A stretch of 36,588 bases of DNA from JAXJSP01 sp036310005 (GCA_036310005.1 JAXJSP010000041.1:1-36588), one strand, 5' to 3'; counted from the first letter of the stretch, positions 24,140 through 33,187 are shown. Program-made: numbers and translations. The notes: a model not told the origin generated them from the letters alone.

Positions 24140-25669
24140 AAAAGGATGTTAAGTATTATTATAGCAATAAGTGTTATGCTTGCGGTCTGTTCGGTGAGAA
24201 TTTATTTTATAGGTAAGGGTGACTTGAAATCTGTTGCAAACGGGCAGTCAACTTATACTATGCAGATTGCAGGGCTCAGAGGCAGAATTTATGACTGCAA
24301 TAAAACGCCTTTTACCAATAATGTAAAGCAGTACGGTGCTGTGCTTATTCCTACTGTTAAAACCGTTGCCGCAGTTACAAGTCAGTTGGACGGAGAAGTC
24401 AGAAAAAATATTTTATCAAGTCTTTCGCAGAATACCCCGTGCCTTGCAAATGTAACAAAAGATTTTAACTGTACGGATGCGTTTGTTTTTGAAAATTATC
24501 AAAGCAGCACGGTTGTCTGCCCCCATACAATAGGTTATCTTGATATTGATAATAATGCGGTAACCGGCATAGAATATGCTTTTGATGATGTTTTAAAGGG
24601 TGAAAACATTAATATAAGTTATGCGGTTGATGCAAATAAAAGACCGCTTGACTCACACTCTCTGAAAGTGGAAAATGCACAAAAAAACGAAAATTATGTT
24701 CAACTTACCCTCGACCTGCCGCTTTGCAAATTCACGGAGAATCTGATGAAAACCAAGGTGAAAAAAGGCTCTGCGGTTGTAATAGATTCAAACACGGGCG
24801 AAATAAAATGTATGGTATCAACACCGTATTTTGATACAAAAAATGTAAGCAACTATTTATATGACGAAGACGCGCCGCTGATTAACAGAAGTCTTGAAAA
24901 CTTCAATGTGGGCTCCGTGTTTAAAATCTGCGTTTGCGCAGCCGCGCTGAAAAAAGGCATTTCAAACTTGAAAAGTTATGAGTGTAAAGGCAGTATTAAA
25001 ATCGGAGAAAACACTTTTAATTGCTCAAAAAGTCACGGACTTACGGATATGAGTAAAGCGTTAAGCGTTTCTTGTAATTGCTATTTTATCAGGCTTGCAG
25101 AAGAAGTCGGCGCGGAAAATATTTACGATATGTGTATTCGTTTGGGCTTTAACCGTTCCGTAACTTTAGCGGACACCTTAAAAGCAGACGAAGGCGTATT
25201 GCCGAGTATATATGAAATTACAAATTATCCCGCCGCCCTTGCGAATTTTTCTTTCGGGCAGGGTGAGTTAATGCTGTCGCCCTTGCATATATGTGCTATG
25301 ATAAGCGCTGTTAATAACTCGGGTAAATATAAAACTCCGTATTTGGTAAAAGAAGTTAATAATAACGGAAAATGCACTTATTATAATCAGAGCGATGAAA
25401 CGGTAGTTTTAAACTCAACGCAAAGTGAAGTCTTAAAGCAAATGCTCTGTGAGGTTATTAAAAGCGGTACAGGCAAACTTGCACAACCCGAAAACGGTGT
25501 TGCATTCGGAAAAACAGCGACAGCAGAGGGCGGTGAGGGGAAAAATCAATGCTGGTTTGCAGGCGGATATAAAAACTATGCGATTGTCGTTTTGTGCGAA
25601 GACGGAGTATCGGGCGGACAGGATGCGGCCCCTGTTTTTAAGAGTATTTGCGATTATTTAGGCAGTTGA
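24134..25669 (+). CDS. Class B penicillin-binding protein (D,D-transpeptidase) with KTA motif
   Basis: A ~511-residue transpeptidase of the PBP2/PbpA-SpoVD kind. It has one N-terminal membrane helix (MLSIIIAISVMLAVCSVRIY), a short PBP-dimer region including the RG.IYD element GLRGRIYDCN, and a transpeptidase domain. Ser261 and Lys264 form S-x-x-K (GSVFKI), and Ser313-Cys-Asn315 is the S-x-N motif (VSCNCYF). The third motif reads K460-T-A (GKTATAEGG), where KTG is nearly universal. It crosslinks peptidoglycan outside the membrane and could partner the SEDS protein. The TTG at 24134 lies 8 nt after AAAAGGAG; the upstream TTG at 24083 lacks a ribosome binding site and the ATG at 24146 is too close to its AAAGG. 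Confidence 0.87.
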   Translation: MFKRMLSIIIAISVMLAVCSVRIYFIGKGDLKSVANGQSTYTMQIAGLRGRIYDCNKTPFTNNVKQYGAVLIPTVKTVAAVTSQLDGEVRKNILSSLSQNTPCLANVTKDFNCTDAFVFENYQSSTVVCPHTIGYLDIDNNAVTGIEYAFDDVLKGENINISYAVDANKRPLDSHSLKVENAQKNENYVQLTLDLPLCKFTENLMKTKVKKGSAVVIDSNTGEIKCMVSTPYFDTKNVSNYLYDEDAPLINRSLENFNVGSVFKICVCAAALKKGISNLKSYECKGSIKIGENTFNCSKSHGLTDMSKALSVSCNCYFIRLAEEVGAENIYDMCIRLGFNRSVTLADTLKADEGVLPSIYEITNYPAALANFSFGQGELMLSPLHICAMISAVNNSGKYKTPYLVKEVNNNGKCTYYNQSDETVVLNSTQSEVLKQMLCEVIKSGTGKLAQPENGVAFGKTATAEGGEGKNQCWFAGGYKNYAIVVLCEDGVSGGQDAAPVFKSICDYLGS

Positions 25670-25694
25670 CAAAATTAAAATGATTTTATATAAT
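25666..25694 (+). promoter_or_regulatory. Consensus sigma-A promoter of alaS
   Basis: Perfect TTGACA (25666-25671) and TATAAT (25689-25694) with a 17-nt spacer. The -35 box overlaps the PBP stop codon. Transcription should begin near 25701. Confidence 0.88.
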
Positions 25695-25700
25695 AAAAAA

Positions 25701-25936
25701 CGACGATGACGAAGAAATAAAAGTTTTCCGCTTTTCATAAGAGAGGATGCCGATTGGTGAGATGCATCCGTAAAGCAAAGGTTGATTTTTATGCTGACTT
25801 TACCAGTCACTGCGGTAATTCGCAGCGTATTTTCTGCGTTAAAGAAATCAAAGCGGTTGTTTTTGTAAAAAAACAGCAATTTGGGTGGTACCACGGTCCT
25901 TTCCGTCCCATGTTACGGGGCGTAAAGGACTTTTTT
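25701..25936 (+). promoter_or_regulatory. T-box leader (alanine-specific) with terminator
   Basis: The conserved T-box AATTTGGGTGGTACCACGG is at 25878-25896, with the TGG that pairs with uncharged tRNA acceptor ends. Stem I elements lie upstream (GAGAGGATGCCGATTGGTGA, distal loop near 25750-25762), with a candidate specifier GCT (Ala) at 25793-25795 and a small stem around 25817-25834. The terminator is GTCCTTT (25896-25902) with AAAGGAC (25924-25930) plus T6. Uncharged tRNA-Ala should favour antitermination and alaS expression. Confidence 0.93.
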
Positions 25937-25961
25937 ATTGTTATAACGGAGGTTTATATTT

Positions 25962-28592
25962 ATGAAATGGACATCACTTAATGATTTAAGAGAGGCATAT
26001 TTATCATTTTTTGAGTCAAAAGGTCATTTGCGCTTAAAAAGTTTTTCTTTAATTCCGAACAATGATAAGTCGTTGCTTTTAATCAATTCCGGTATGGCAC
26101 CGATGAAAAAGTTTTTCACGGGAGAGGCAACTCCGCCGAGAAAAAGAGTAACAACCTGTCAAAAATGTATCCGTACTCCCGATATTGAGTGCGTAGGACA
26201 TACCGCGCGTCACGGAACATATTTTGAAATGCTCGGCAATTTCTCATTCGGCGACTACTTTAAAACCGAGGCAGTTACTTGGGCTTGGGAGTTTTTAACA
26301 AAAACACTTGAAATTCCTGAGGAATTGCTTTGGGTGTCAATTTATGAAAATGATGACGAGGCATTCGATATATGGACTCAGAAAGTCGGCGTAAAACCCG
26401 AAAAAATTGTCCGTCTCGGCAAAGCCGATAACTTCTGGGAGCATGGCTCGGGCCCCTGCGGACCTTGCAGCGAGATTTATTTCGACAGAGGCGAAAAATA
26501 CGGTTGCGGCTCACCCGACTGCGGTGTAGGTTGCGAGTGCGACAGATATATTGAAATCTGGAACAATGTGTTCTCGCAGTTTAATAATGACGGTAAGGGC
26601 AATTATACCGAACTGAAAAATAAAAACATCGATACAGGTATGGGACTTGAAAGACTTGCTTGCGTAATGCAGGGAGTAGATAATCTCTTTGAAGTCGATA
26701 CAGTTCAGAATATAATGAAACATATAAGCACTATTGCAGGTGTAGAATACAAACAAGACGAAAAAACCGACGTATCACTTCGTGTTATCACAGACCATAT
26801 CCGTTCAACAACATTTATGATTTCAGACGGTGTCTTACCTTCAAATAACGCAAGAGGTTATGTACTTCGCCGACTTTTAAGAAGAGCCGCAAGACACGGA
26901 AGACTTCTCGGAATAAAAGATACATTCCTTTATAAAGTAGTAGATACGGTAATCGAAGAAAATATTTCGGCTTACCCCGAACTTGCAGAGAAAAAAGAAC
27001 TCATTAAAAAGGTTATTCAGGTCGAGGAGGAGTCGTTTGCAAAGACTGTTGACCAGGGTATGCAGTTGCTTGAAAATGAAATCAAAGCAAGCACAAACGG
27101 TGTAATTTCTGGTGAAACCGCATTTAAACTTCAGGACACTTACGGTTTCCCGATTGATTTGACTGTTGAAATTTGTTCCGATAAGGGCGTAAAGGTTGAC
27201 AGAGAAAAATTCTCTCAAATCTATGAGCAGTACAGAAAAGACACCCGCGCGGCAAGAAAGAATGCCGGCGCAGATGCCTGGAAAAATACCGATAAATTAC
27301 CGAAAGATTTATCCGCTACAAACTTTGTAGGCTACAGCGAATTTGAAAATTCGGCAAAGGTTGTTGCAATATTAAAAGACGGTGAGATTGCAGACTCTTT
27401 GTCAGAGGGCGACAAAGGTGTTGTTGTATTGGATACAACCTGTTTTTATGCAGAAAGCGGCGGACAAATCGGCGACAGCGGAGTAATATCAAGTGACAGC
27501 GTTGCTTTTTTGGTCGAAGATACAAAGAAAACTCAAGACGGTAAATATATGCATATAGGCGAAGTCGAGAGCGGACAGATTTCAGTCGGCGACAGCGTTT
27601 TAGCAAAGATTGATAAACAAAAACGACAGAGCATTATGCGAAATCATACCGCCGCACACTTGCTTCAAGCGGCATTAAGAAAGACTCTCGGCACCCATGT
27701 CGAACAGGCAGGACAACTTGTAAGCGAAAAGTCCGTTCGTTTTGACTTTACTCATTTTTCTGCCCTGACAGACGATGAAATCAAGCAGATTGAAAATCTT
27801 GTAAACGAGGCAATCTTAAACGCTATCAAAGTAACAACTACCGAAATGCCTATTGATGAGGCAAAAAAACTCGGTGCTATGGCATTGTTCGGAGAAAAAT
27901 ATTCCGATATAGTCAGAGTAGTCGATGTAAACGATTTTTCCATTGAACTTTGCGGCGGTACTCATGTAAACAATACTTCTACACTCGGCTTGTTTTCCAT
28001 TTTATCCGAAGGCTCTGTTGCGGCCGGTGTCAGAAGAATTGAGGCGGTTACGGGCAAGGGCGTTTTACAAGTGCTTGATAAACTCAGCCAAACTTTAAAC
28101 GGGGCTGTGTCGGCGGCAAAAGTCAGCAGTGCCGATGAACTTGTAAGCAAAATCAATTCGGTAAATGAGGAAGTCAGATTAAAGAATTCAAAAATTGACA
28201 AACTTAATGACCAGATTGCAAATATTAAACTCGAAAGCATTATTGAAAATGCAAAGCAAGTCGGCGGCGTTAAAGTAGTAGCGGCAAAATTCTGGGGTGA
28301 CGATGCATCTGCTATGCGGCACACCTGCGATATGCTCAAAGACAAAGATGAAAACACCGTAGTCGTTTTAGCATTGACAGAAAATGATAAGGTTACATTT
28401 GCAGCGGCTTGCGGTAAAGCGGCTATGGATAAAAAGGCGCACGCAGGCAATATAGTAAAAGAAGTCGCAGCGCTTTGTCAGGGTAAAGGCGGAGGAAAGC
28501 CTAATTCCGCTATGGCAGGCGGCAAAGATGTAAGTCGCGTAAACGACGCGTTAAACGCAGTTGAAAATATTGTAAGTCAAATGATAAAATAA
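25962..28592 (+). CDS. alaS: Alanyl-tRNA synthetase
   Basis: An 876-residue class II synthetase, the usual full length. The N-terminal catalytic domain is typical (INSGMAPMKKFFTGEATPPR, HTARHGTYFEMLGNFSFGDY), then the tRNA-recognition region, the editing domain with zinc ligands (NHTAAHLLQAALR giving HxxxH, and CGGTHVNNTSTLG), and a C-Ala domain with a glycine-rich end (GKGGGKPNSAMAGG). It charges tRNA-Ala and clears Ser/Gly mischarging. The ATG follows CGGAGG and the T-box leader. HIT, phosphoribosyltransferase and downstream genes follow closely and may be partly under T-box control. Confidence 0.98.
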   Translation: MKWTSLNDLREAYLSFFESKGHLRLKSFSLIPNNDKSLLLINSGMAPMKKFFTGEATPPRKRVTTCQKCIRTPDIECVGHTARHGTYFEMLGNFSFGDYFKTEAVTWAWEFLTKTLEIPEELLWVSIYENDDEAFDIWTQKVGVKPEKIVRLGKADNFWEHGSGPCGPCSEIYFDRGEKYGCGSPDCGVGCECDRYIEIWNNVFSQFNNDGKGNYTELKNKNIDTGMGLERLACVMQGVDNLFEVDTVQNIMKHISTIAGVEYKQDEKTDVSLRVITDHIRSTTFMISDGVLPSNNARGYVLRRLLRRAARHGRLLGIKDTFLYKVVDTVIEENISAYPELAEKKELIKKVIQVEEESFAKTVDQGMQLLENEIKASTNGVISGETAFKLQDTYGFPIDLTVEICSDKGVKVDREKFSQIYEQYRKDTRAARKNAGADAWKNTDKLPKDLSATNFVGYSEFENSAKVVAILKDGEIADSLSEGDKGVVVLDTTCFYAESGGQIGDSGVISSDSVAFLVEDTKKTQDGKYMHIGEVESGQISVGDSVLAKIDKQKRQSIMRNHTAAHLLQAALRKTLGTHVEQAGQLVSEKSVRFDFTHFSALTDDEIKQIENLVNEAILNAIKVTTTEMPIDEAKKLGAMALFGEKYSDIVRVVDVNDFSIELCGGTHVNNTSTLGLFSILSEGSVAAGVRRIEAVTGKGVLQVLDKLSQTLNGAVSAAKVSSADELVSKINSVNEEVRLKNSKIDKLNDQIANIKLESIIENAKQVGGVKVVAAKFWGDDASAMRHTCDMLKDKDENTVVVLALTENDKVTFAAACGKAAMDKKAHAGNIVKEVAALCQGKGGGKPNSAMAGGKDVSRVNDALNAVENIVSQMIK

Positions 28593-28607
28593 GGAGGTTT
28601 TTTAAGT

Positions 28608-28946
28608 ATGGACTGCTTATTTTGTAAAATAGCAAAAGGCGAAATTCCGTCAACAAAATATTATGAAGACGAATTTGTTTATGCCTTTGCGGACATTGAA
28701 CCGCAAGCACCTTTTCACGCTATTATAATTCCGAAAGAGCATATTGAGTCGGCAGCACAAATTGACGATAAAAACTCTTATTTAACAGCAAAGGTGTTTG
28801 AATCCGCAGCAAAAATTGCAAAAAAAGAAAACTTATCCGACGGTTTCAGAATAGTTACCAATTCCGGCAAAGATGCAGGACAAACAGTAGGGCATATTCA
28901 TTTTCATATGCTTGCCGGAAGACTGCTTGCATGGCCTCCGGGCTGA
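28608..28946 (+). CDS. HIT-family nucleotide-binding hydrolase (HinT-like)
   Basis: A 112-residue histidine-triad protein. It starts MDCLFCKIAKGEIPS, has FADIEPQAPFHAIIIPKEHI, and the triad GHIHFHMLAGR (H-x-H-x-H) near residue 97-101. HinT enzymes hydrolyse nucleoside phosphoramidates and acyl-AMP species such as aminoacyl-AMP, so its place 16 nt after alaS is functionally reasonable. The ATG follows AAGGAGG. Cytosolic. Confidence 0.93.
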   Translation: MDCLFCKIAKGEIPSTKYYEDEFVYAFADIEPQAPFHAIIIPKEHIESAAQIDDKNSYLTAKVFESAAKIAKKENLSDGFRIVTNSGKDAGQTVGHIHFHMLAGRLLAWPPG

Positions 28947-28962
28947 TGAAAGGATGATAAAA

Positions 28963-29502
28963 ATGAGAGAAGTATATAAAATTAATATTGCAGGTTGCGA
29001 GCGTGAACTTGAAAAGTTCGCAGTCAGCGATAAATTGGATATTGCAGCCTTTATTCTTTTCGGTGATGTGGAAATAACAGAAAAATCTGCAAAAGAACTG
29101 CTTAAAAAGGTACCCGAGTTTGATGTAATATTAACTCCGGAAGCAAAAAGCATACCTTTAGCCTATGAAATGTCAAAGCAGTCGGGCAAAAAATATGTCG
29201 TTGCAAGAAAAGGCGTAAAAGTGTATATGGGAGAGCCTTTAAAAGCAGAAGTTTTATCTATTACAACACAAAAGCCGCAAACTTTATATTTGGGCGAAGA
29301 CGATGTAGAAAACATAAAGGGCAAAAAAGTATTAATAGTTGACGATGTAATTTCAACAGGTGAATCACTTTCAGCAATAATTAAGTTATGCGAATTAGCA
29401 GGAGGAAATTTAGCAGCCTCTTGTGCTGTGTTAGCAGAGGGCGACGCGGCAAAGCGTGATGATATAATCTATCTTGAGCCTTTACCGCTGTTTTTTAAGT
29501 AA
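28963..29502 (+). CDS. Adenine-phosphoribosyltransferase-like protein
   Basis: A 179-residue type I phosphoribosyltransferase. The PRPP-binding motif is VLIVDDVISTGESLSAI at about residues 118-134. The region LTPEAKSIPLAYEMSKQSGK then YVVARKGVKVYMG resembles adenine phosphoribosyltransferase (the Glu-Ala/Lys-x-Ile-Pro-Leu and ARK elements). Length is close to Apt, but the N-terminus (REVYKINIAGCERELEKFAV) differs, so the base used is uncertain. The ATG at 28963 follows AAAGGATG; an earlier in-frame start at 28912 lies within the HIT gene and is rejected. Confidence 0.82.
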   Translation: MREVYKINIAGCERELEKFAVSDKLDIAAFILFGDVEITEKSAKELLKKVPEFDVILTPEAKSIPLAYEMSKQSGKKYVVARKGVKVYMGEPLKAEVLSITTQKPQTLYLGEDDVENIKGKKVLIVDDVISTGESLSAIIKLCELAGGNLAASCAVLAEGDAAKRDDIIYLEPLPLFFK

Positions 29503-29504
29503 AA

Positions 29505-31574
29505 ATGAAATATTCTCCCGCGGCAATACTTGGGTTTGTATTTTTATCAGCATCATTAATTGCATCTAAAGTCAGCAACACTTTAGATGCAATTTTGATT
29601 TTAATCAGCATTATTGTGATGCTTTTAATTATTGTATTCAGAAAAAGATTGAATAAAGATTTGTTTTTAAACATCGTATTTATTTTATCAACTGTAATAA
29701 TCGCAACACTTAATTTTACCGTAAGAGATAATATCACGGGGAATAAAATTAATAATCTCGAAGGTGAAAGAAGAAGCATATCGGGATATGTTAAAAGTGA
29801 AAGTGAATATATGTACGGCAGATATTACTGCATTATTGACAGTTCTGTTTACGGTACTGTGAGATTATCGTCAAAGAAAGATTTTAACGCAAAACTTTAT
29901 GATGTCATTAAAGCAGATGTTGTTTTTACCGATTATGAAAACAGACAAAACTGTGTTGATTTAGGTGCATACACCTTAACCGACTGCAGAATTATACATC
30001 AAAAAAGCAAAGACCTTACATATTATCTTTTGTATCTTAAAAAACTCGCAAAAGAATATATAGACAGTTCTGTTGGAGAAAACAGCGGAATTGTCAGAGG
30101 AATTGTGCTCGGAGATAAAAACGCAATCTCAAAAGAAATTAACAGAAATTTTAAACTGGCGGGACTAAGCCATATTTTAGTGTTTTCCGGTATTCACTTT
30201 TCAACGGTTATAATGTTTTTTACAACCCTTGTAAGAGTGCTGTCTTCAAAACGGTGGATATTAAACGTGCTTACCGTAATTATAGATATTGCGGTTATGA
30301 TTACTGTAGGCTTTTGCCCGAGCGTATTGCGTGCGGGCTTTGCCTCAATTGCGGTAGTTATTGCAAGCAGTGTGAATACCGGCTCCGATTCAATGACAAC
30401 GCTTGGCCTGTCAGTTATATTTACAGGCCTGTTTAACCCTTTCGCCCTGGTAAACGCGGGCTTTATATTAAGTTTCTTTGCTTGCCTCGGCATCGGACTT
30501 TTTTCTAAAAAATTATCGTTTTATATAATTACCCGTTTTTCACTTTATAATATATTTGTATCGAAAATAATCAAGGCGGTGTCCGTAACCTTTTCTGCTC
30601 AGATAGCGGTAATACCGATACTTTGTATTTATTTTGACAGTTTGTCCCTTGTAGGTGTCGTATCCTTCTTGTTCATATCCGTCGTGTGTGATTTTTTGGT
30701 GATTTTCACTTTGATTTCAATGCTTCTTGCCGCAACGGGCTTTTTAAAGGGCGTCGGCGACTTTGTAATGAAAATTGTCAACTGTTTTGCAGATTATATT
30801 AAATACATAGCCGCAACTTTTGCTAAAATGCCGTTATCAGATGTTAAAAATCCTTATTATGTGTCGCTCTCGGTAGCGCTGTGCCTTTTAGCAGTTTTGA
30901 TTTGTCTGATTCTTTATAAATATAAAAAGAATGTGTTTAAACAGACAATTCTTATCTGTACGGTAATTTTTATATCGGTTAATCTTCTCGGTATGAATGC
31001 AAACAAGGACCTTATAAGAGTTTGTCAGACAAACAGCGGTGAGGTAATAGTAAGCGATGATAAGAATGTAATTTTAATCTCACAAAACAGTACGAATTTC
31101 GCGTTAGAACAGATTGAAAATCAGATTAATAACCTGTCTTCGGGAAGTATAGATTTGTTTATACCCGTTAACGATAAATGCGCGACAGGTGTAATCGCTA
31201 ATTTTAAGCCGAAAACGGTTATGAGCGGGTATCTGACAGTTAAGGACAGTGCTGTTAACTACTATGATAGCAAAAGTGCGAGTATAGGTGATGTTACCGT
31301 GAAATTAAGTGAAGCCGGCATATTGGTTACTTACGGTAACACAAAAATTGCGATAGTAAATGAAAGACAGGATGCCTCCGATTTTAACGGAAGCGATGTG
31401 TTTATAGGCAAAACGCTGTCAGGTTTAAAAGGCGCCGGCATTGTTATAACTAACGGTGAGTACGAGGATGTTAAACAACTTGCTCTTTTAAACAACAGAG
31501 TGTATAATAATGAAGAATATACTATGTGCGTTTATTTATCAAAATCGGGTACCGCGTTAGTAAGGAGAGATTAA
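29505..31574 (+). CDS. comEC: ComEC/Rec2-like membrane protein with degenerate C-terminal domain
   Basis: A 689-residue membrane protein. N-terminal helices and an OB-like segment (ISGYVKSESEYMYGRYYCII) are followed by the competence domain: RGIVLGDKNAIS, GLSHILVFSGIHFSTV from residue 220, CPSVLRAGFASI, FILSFFACLGIGLF. ComEC forms the channel for single-stranded DNA in natural transformation and usually carries a beta-lactamase-like nuclease domain. Here the C-terminal ~190 residues keep parts of that fold (DLIRVCQTNSGEVIVSDDKN, GDVTVKL) but show no H-x-H-x-D-H motif; the expected site reads DLFIPVNDKCATG. DNA degradation by this domain is therefore unlikely. No strong ribosome binding site is seen; coupling to the upstream stop is likely. 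Confidence 0.88.
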   Translation: MKYSPAAILGFVFLSASLIASKVSNTLDAILILISIIVMLLIIVFRKRLNKDLFLNIVFILSTVIIATLNFTVRDNITGNKINNLEGERRSISGYVKSESEYMYGRYYCIIDSSVYGTVRLSSKKDFNAKLYDVIKADVVFTDYENRQNCVDLGAYTLTDCRIIHQKSKDLTYYLLYLKKLAKEYIDSSVGENSGIVRGIVLGDKNAISKEINRNFKLAGLSHILVFSGIHFSTVIMFFTTLVRVLSSKRWILNVLTVIIDIAVMITVGFCPSVLRAGFASIAVVIASSVNTGSDSMTTLGLSVIFTGLFNPFALVNAGFILSFFACLGIGLFSKKLSFYIITRFSLYNIFVSKIIKAVSVTFSAQIAVIPILCIYFDSLSLVGVVSFLFISVVCDFLVIFTLISMLLAATGFLKGVGDFVMKIVNCFADYIKYIAATFAKMPLSDVKNPYYVSLSVALCLLAVLICLILYKYKKNVFKQTILICTVIFISVNLLGMNANKDLIRVCQTNSGEVIVSDDKNVILISQNSTNFALEQIENQINNLSSGSIDLFIPVNDKCATGVIANFKPKTVMSGYLTVKDSAVNYYDSKSASIGDVTVKLSEAGILVTYGNTKIAIVNERQDASDFNGSDVFIGKTLSGLKGAGIVITNGEYEDVKQLALLNNRVYNNEEYTMCVYLSKSGTALVRRD

Positions 31575-31575
31575 C

Positions 31576-32595
31576 TTGGCAGATATAACCGAAAAAGATT
31601 TAGCCCTGAATATTAAAAAAGGCAAATTTGAAAAGGTCTATCTTTTTTACGGAGAAGAAAGATACTTAATAAGACTTTATGCCGAGCAGATTTCAAAAAA
31701 CGCAGTAGAAGATTTCAGGGACCTTAATGTGCATAACTTTGAGCAAAACGCAAGTATAGACGATATTATGCTCGCGGCGGAAAGTATGCCCGTTGTAAGT
31801 AAGCGTAGTGTAGTCAGCGTAACAGATTTTAAATTTACATCGCTTAGTAAAAACGACGAACAAAGATTTTTGGAGTTTTTAGAAGACTTGCCTGATTTTT
31901 GTTCTGTTGTTTTCCGGTATGACAGAGCAGAATTTGATGTAAGCAAAAATAAAAGTTTTATAAACGCAGTCAAAAAATCGGGCAACGCGGTTGAGTTTGC
32001 GAGAAAAGATGAAAACTCACTCACAAAAATTTTATGTTCGCGCGCCGCAAAACAGGGAGTCAATCTGCAGCCTACCGTTGCAAAATACATAATCTCTCTT
32101 TGCTCAAACGACCTTGAAAACTTATTAAGCGAAGTAGATAAACTCTGTAATTATGCGGAAAACAAGACTATTACGCAAAAAGACGCGGACCAAATCGTGT
32201 CCGTATCCAACGAGGTGTCAATTTATAATCTTTCTGCACAGATTATGGCAAAAGATTTTCAAAAAGCATTTTCAACTTTGAAAAATCTTCTTGATAATAA
32301 AGTCGAGCCTGTTTTTATTCTGATTACTTTAAGCCGCGCATTTACAGATGTTTATCGGGTAAAACTTGCCGAAAGCGAAGGGGTAAGTTTAAATCAGATA
32401 GGCGTTGATTTTAAATACGGAGCAAGAGCCTTTGTTTTGGAAAAAACAAGAAAAAACTCAAAAAACATAGATAAAAAATCGGCAGAAAATATTATAAAGT
32501 ATTTGTATGAATGTACTATGAAAATCAAAAGGTGTGAAATCGAGCCCGAAATTGTTATCGAAACTGCTGTGCTTGAACTTATGAGGATGTGTTAA
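31576..32595 (+). CDS. holA: DNA polymerase III subunit delta
   Basis: A 339-residue HolA-family clamp-loader subunit that opens the sliding clamp. The N-terminus carries the family stretch KVYLFYGEERYLIRLYAEQI, then AAESMPVVSKRSVVSVTDF. It has an all-helical C-terminal domain with DLENLLSEVDKL and VFILITLSRAFTDVYRVKL. No Walker motifs are present, as expected for delta. The start is TTG, with AAGGAGA at 31562-31568 8 nt upstream. It follows comEC, a very common pairing in Firmicutes. Confidence 0.93.
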   Translation: MADITEKDLALNIKKGKFEKVYLFYGEERYLIRLYAEQISKNAVEDFRDLNVHNFEQNASIDDIMLAAESMPVVSKRSVVSVTDFKFTSLSKNDEQRFLEFLEDLPDFCSVVFRYDRAEFDVSKNKSFINAVKKSGNAVEFARKDENSLTKILCSRAAKQGVNLQPTVAKYIISLCSNDLENLLSEVDKLCNYAENKTITQKDADQIVSVSNEVSIYNLSAQIMAKDFQKAFSTLKNLLDNKVEPVFILITLSRAFTDVYRVKLAESEGVSLNQIGVDFKYGARAFVLEKTRKNSKNIDKKSAENIIKYLYECTMKIKRCEIEPEIVIETAVLELMRMC

Positions 32596-32596
32596 A

Positions 32597-33187
32597 ATGC
32601 TTAGTTTATCTCAGGCGGTAATTGTCGAGGGCAAATATGATAAGATTAAACTTTCAAATATTATAGATGCTTTAATAATAACGACAGATGGGTTCAGAAT
32701 TTTCAAAGACGAGGATACAAAGCAACTCATTAAATCATTGGCAGAAAATCAAGGCATAATCGTCCTGACAGATTCCGACTCTGCGGGTTTCATTATAAGA
32801 AATTATATTAATAATATTACAAAAGGCGGAAAAGTAATCAATGTATGTCTGCCTGAAATTTTAGGCAAGGAAAAAAGAAAAACCGCTTTTTCGTCAGACG
32901 GACTTTTAGGTGTTGAGGGAACAGATGATGAAATTATTCTCGCAGCGCTTAAAAAAGCAGGTGTCGAGCAGAATAAGACAAATAAAGAGCCTGTTACAAA
33001 ATCAATGCTTTATTTTGACGGGTTCATAGGCACCGATAACTGCTGTGAAAAAAGGAAGAAACTGTTAGAATTACTGAAAATACCCAAATCGGTGTCTTCA
33101 AATATGTTGCCCCAAATAATAACTCAGGTCGCGGGAATAGAGGAATATAAAAAGGCAGTAAATATACTTAATAATAAATTGAACTAA
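32597..33187 (+). CDS. Toprim-domain protein, rRNase M5-like
   Basis: A 196-residue protein starting with a Toprim domain: Glu of IVEGKYDKIKL, LIITTDGFRIFKD and the DxD of VLTDSDSAGFIIRNYI. A C-terminal DUF4093-like part follows (GVEGTDDEIILAALKKAGVE). This matches ribonuclease M5, which trims the 5S rRNA precursor in Firmicutes. It differs in that rnmV usually stands beside rsmA/ksgA, while here it follows holA by 1 nt. The ATG overlaps the holA end region (TTAAAATG). Confidence 0.82.
   Translation: MLSLSQAVIVEGKYDKIKLSNIIDALIITTDGFRIFKDEDTKQLIKSLAENQGIIVLTDSDSAGFIIRNYINNITKGGKVINVCLPEILGKEKRKTAFSSDGLLGVEGTDDEIILAALKKAGVEQNKTNKEPVTKSMLYFDGFIGTDNCCEKRKKLLELLKIPKSVSSNMLPQIITQVAGIEEYKKAVNILNNKLN

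Noticed and set aside
27962..28450. 162-residue minus-strand frame opposite alaS
   Set aside because: It is antisense to the conserved AlaRS C-terminal region and has low-complexity Ser/Leu/Ala composition typical of shadow frames.
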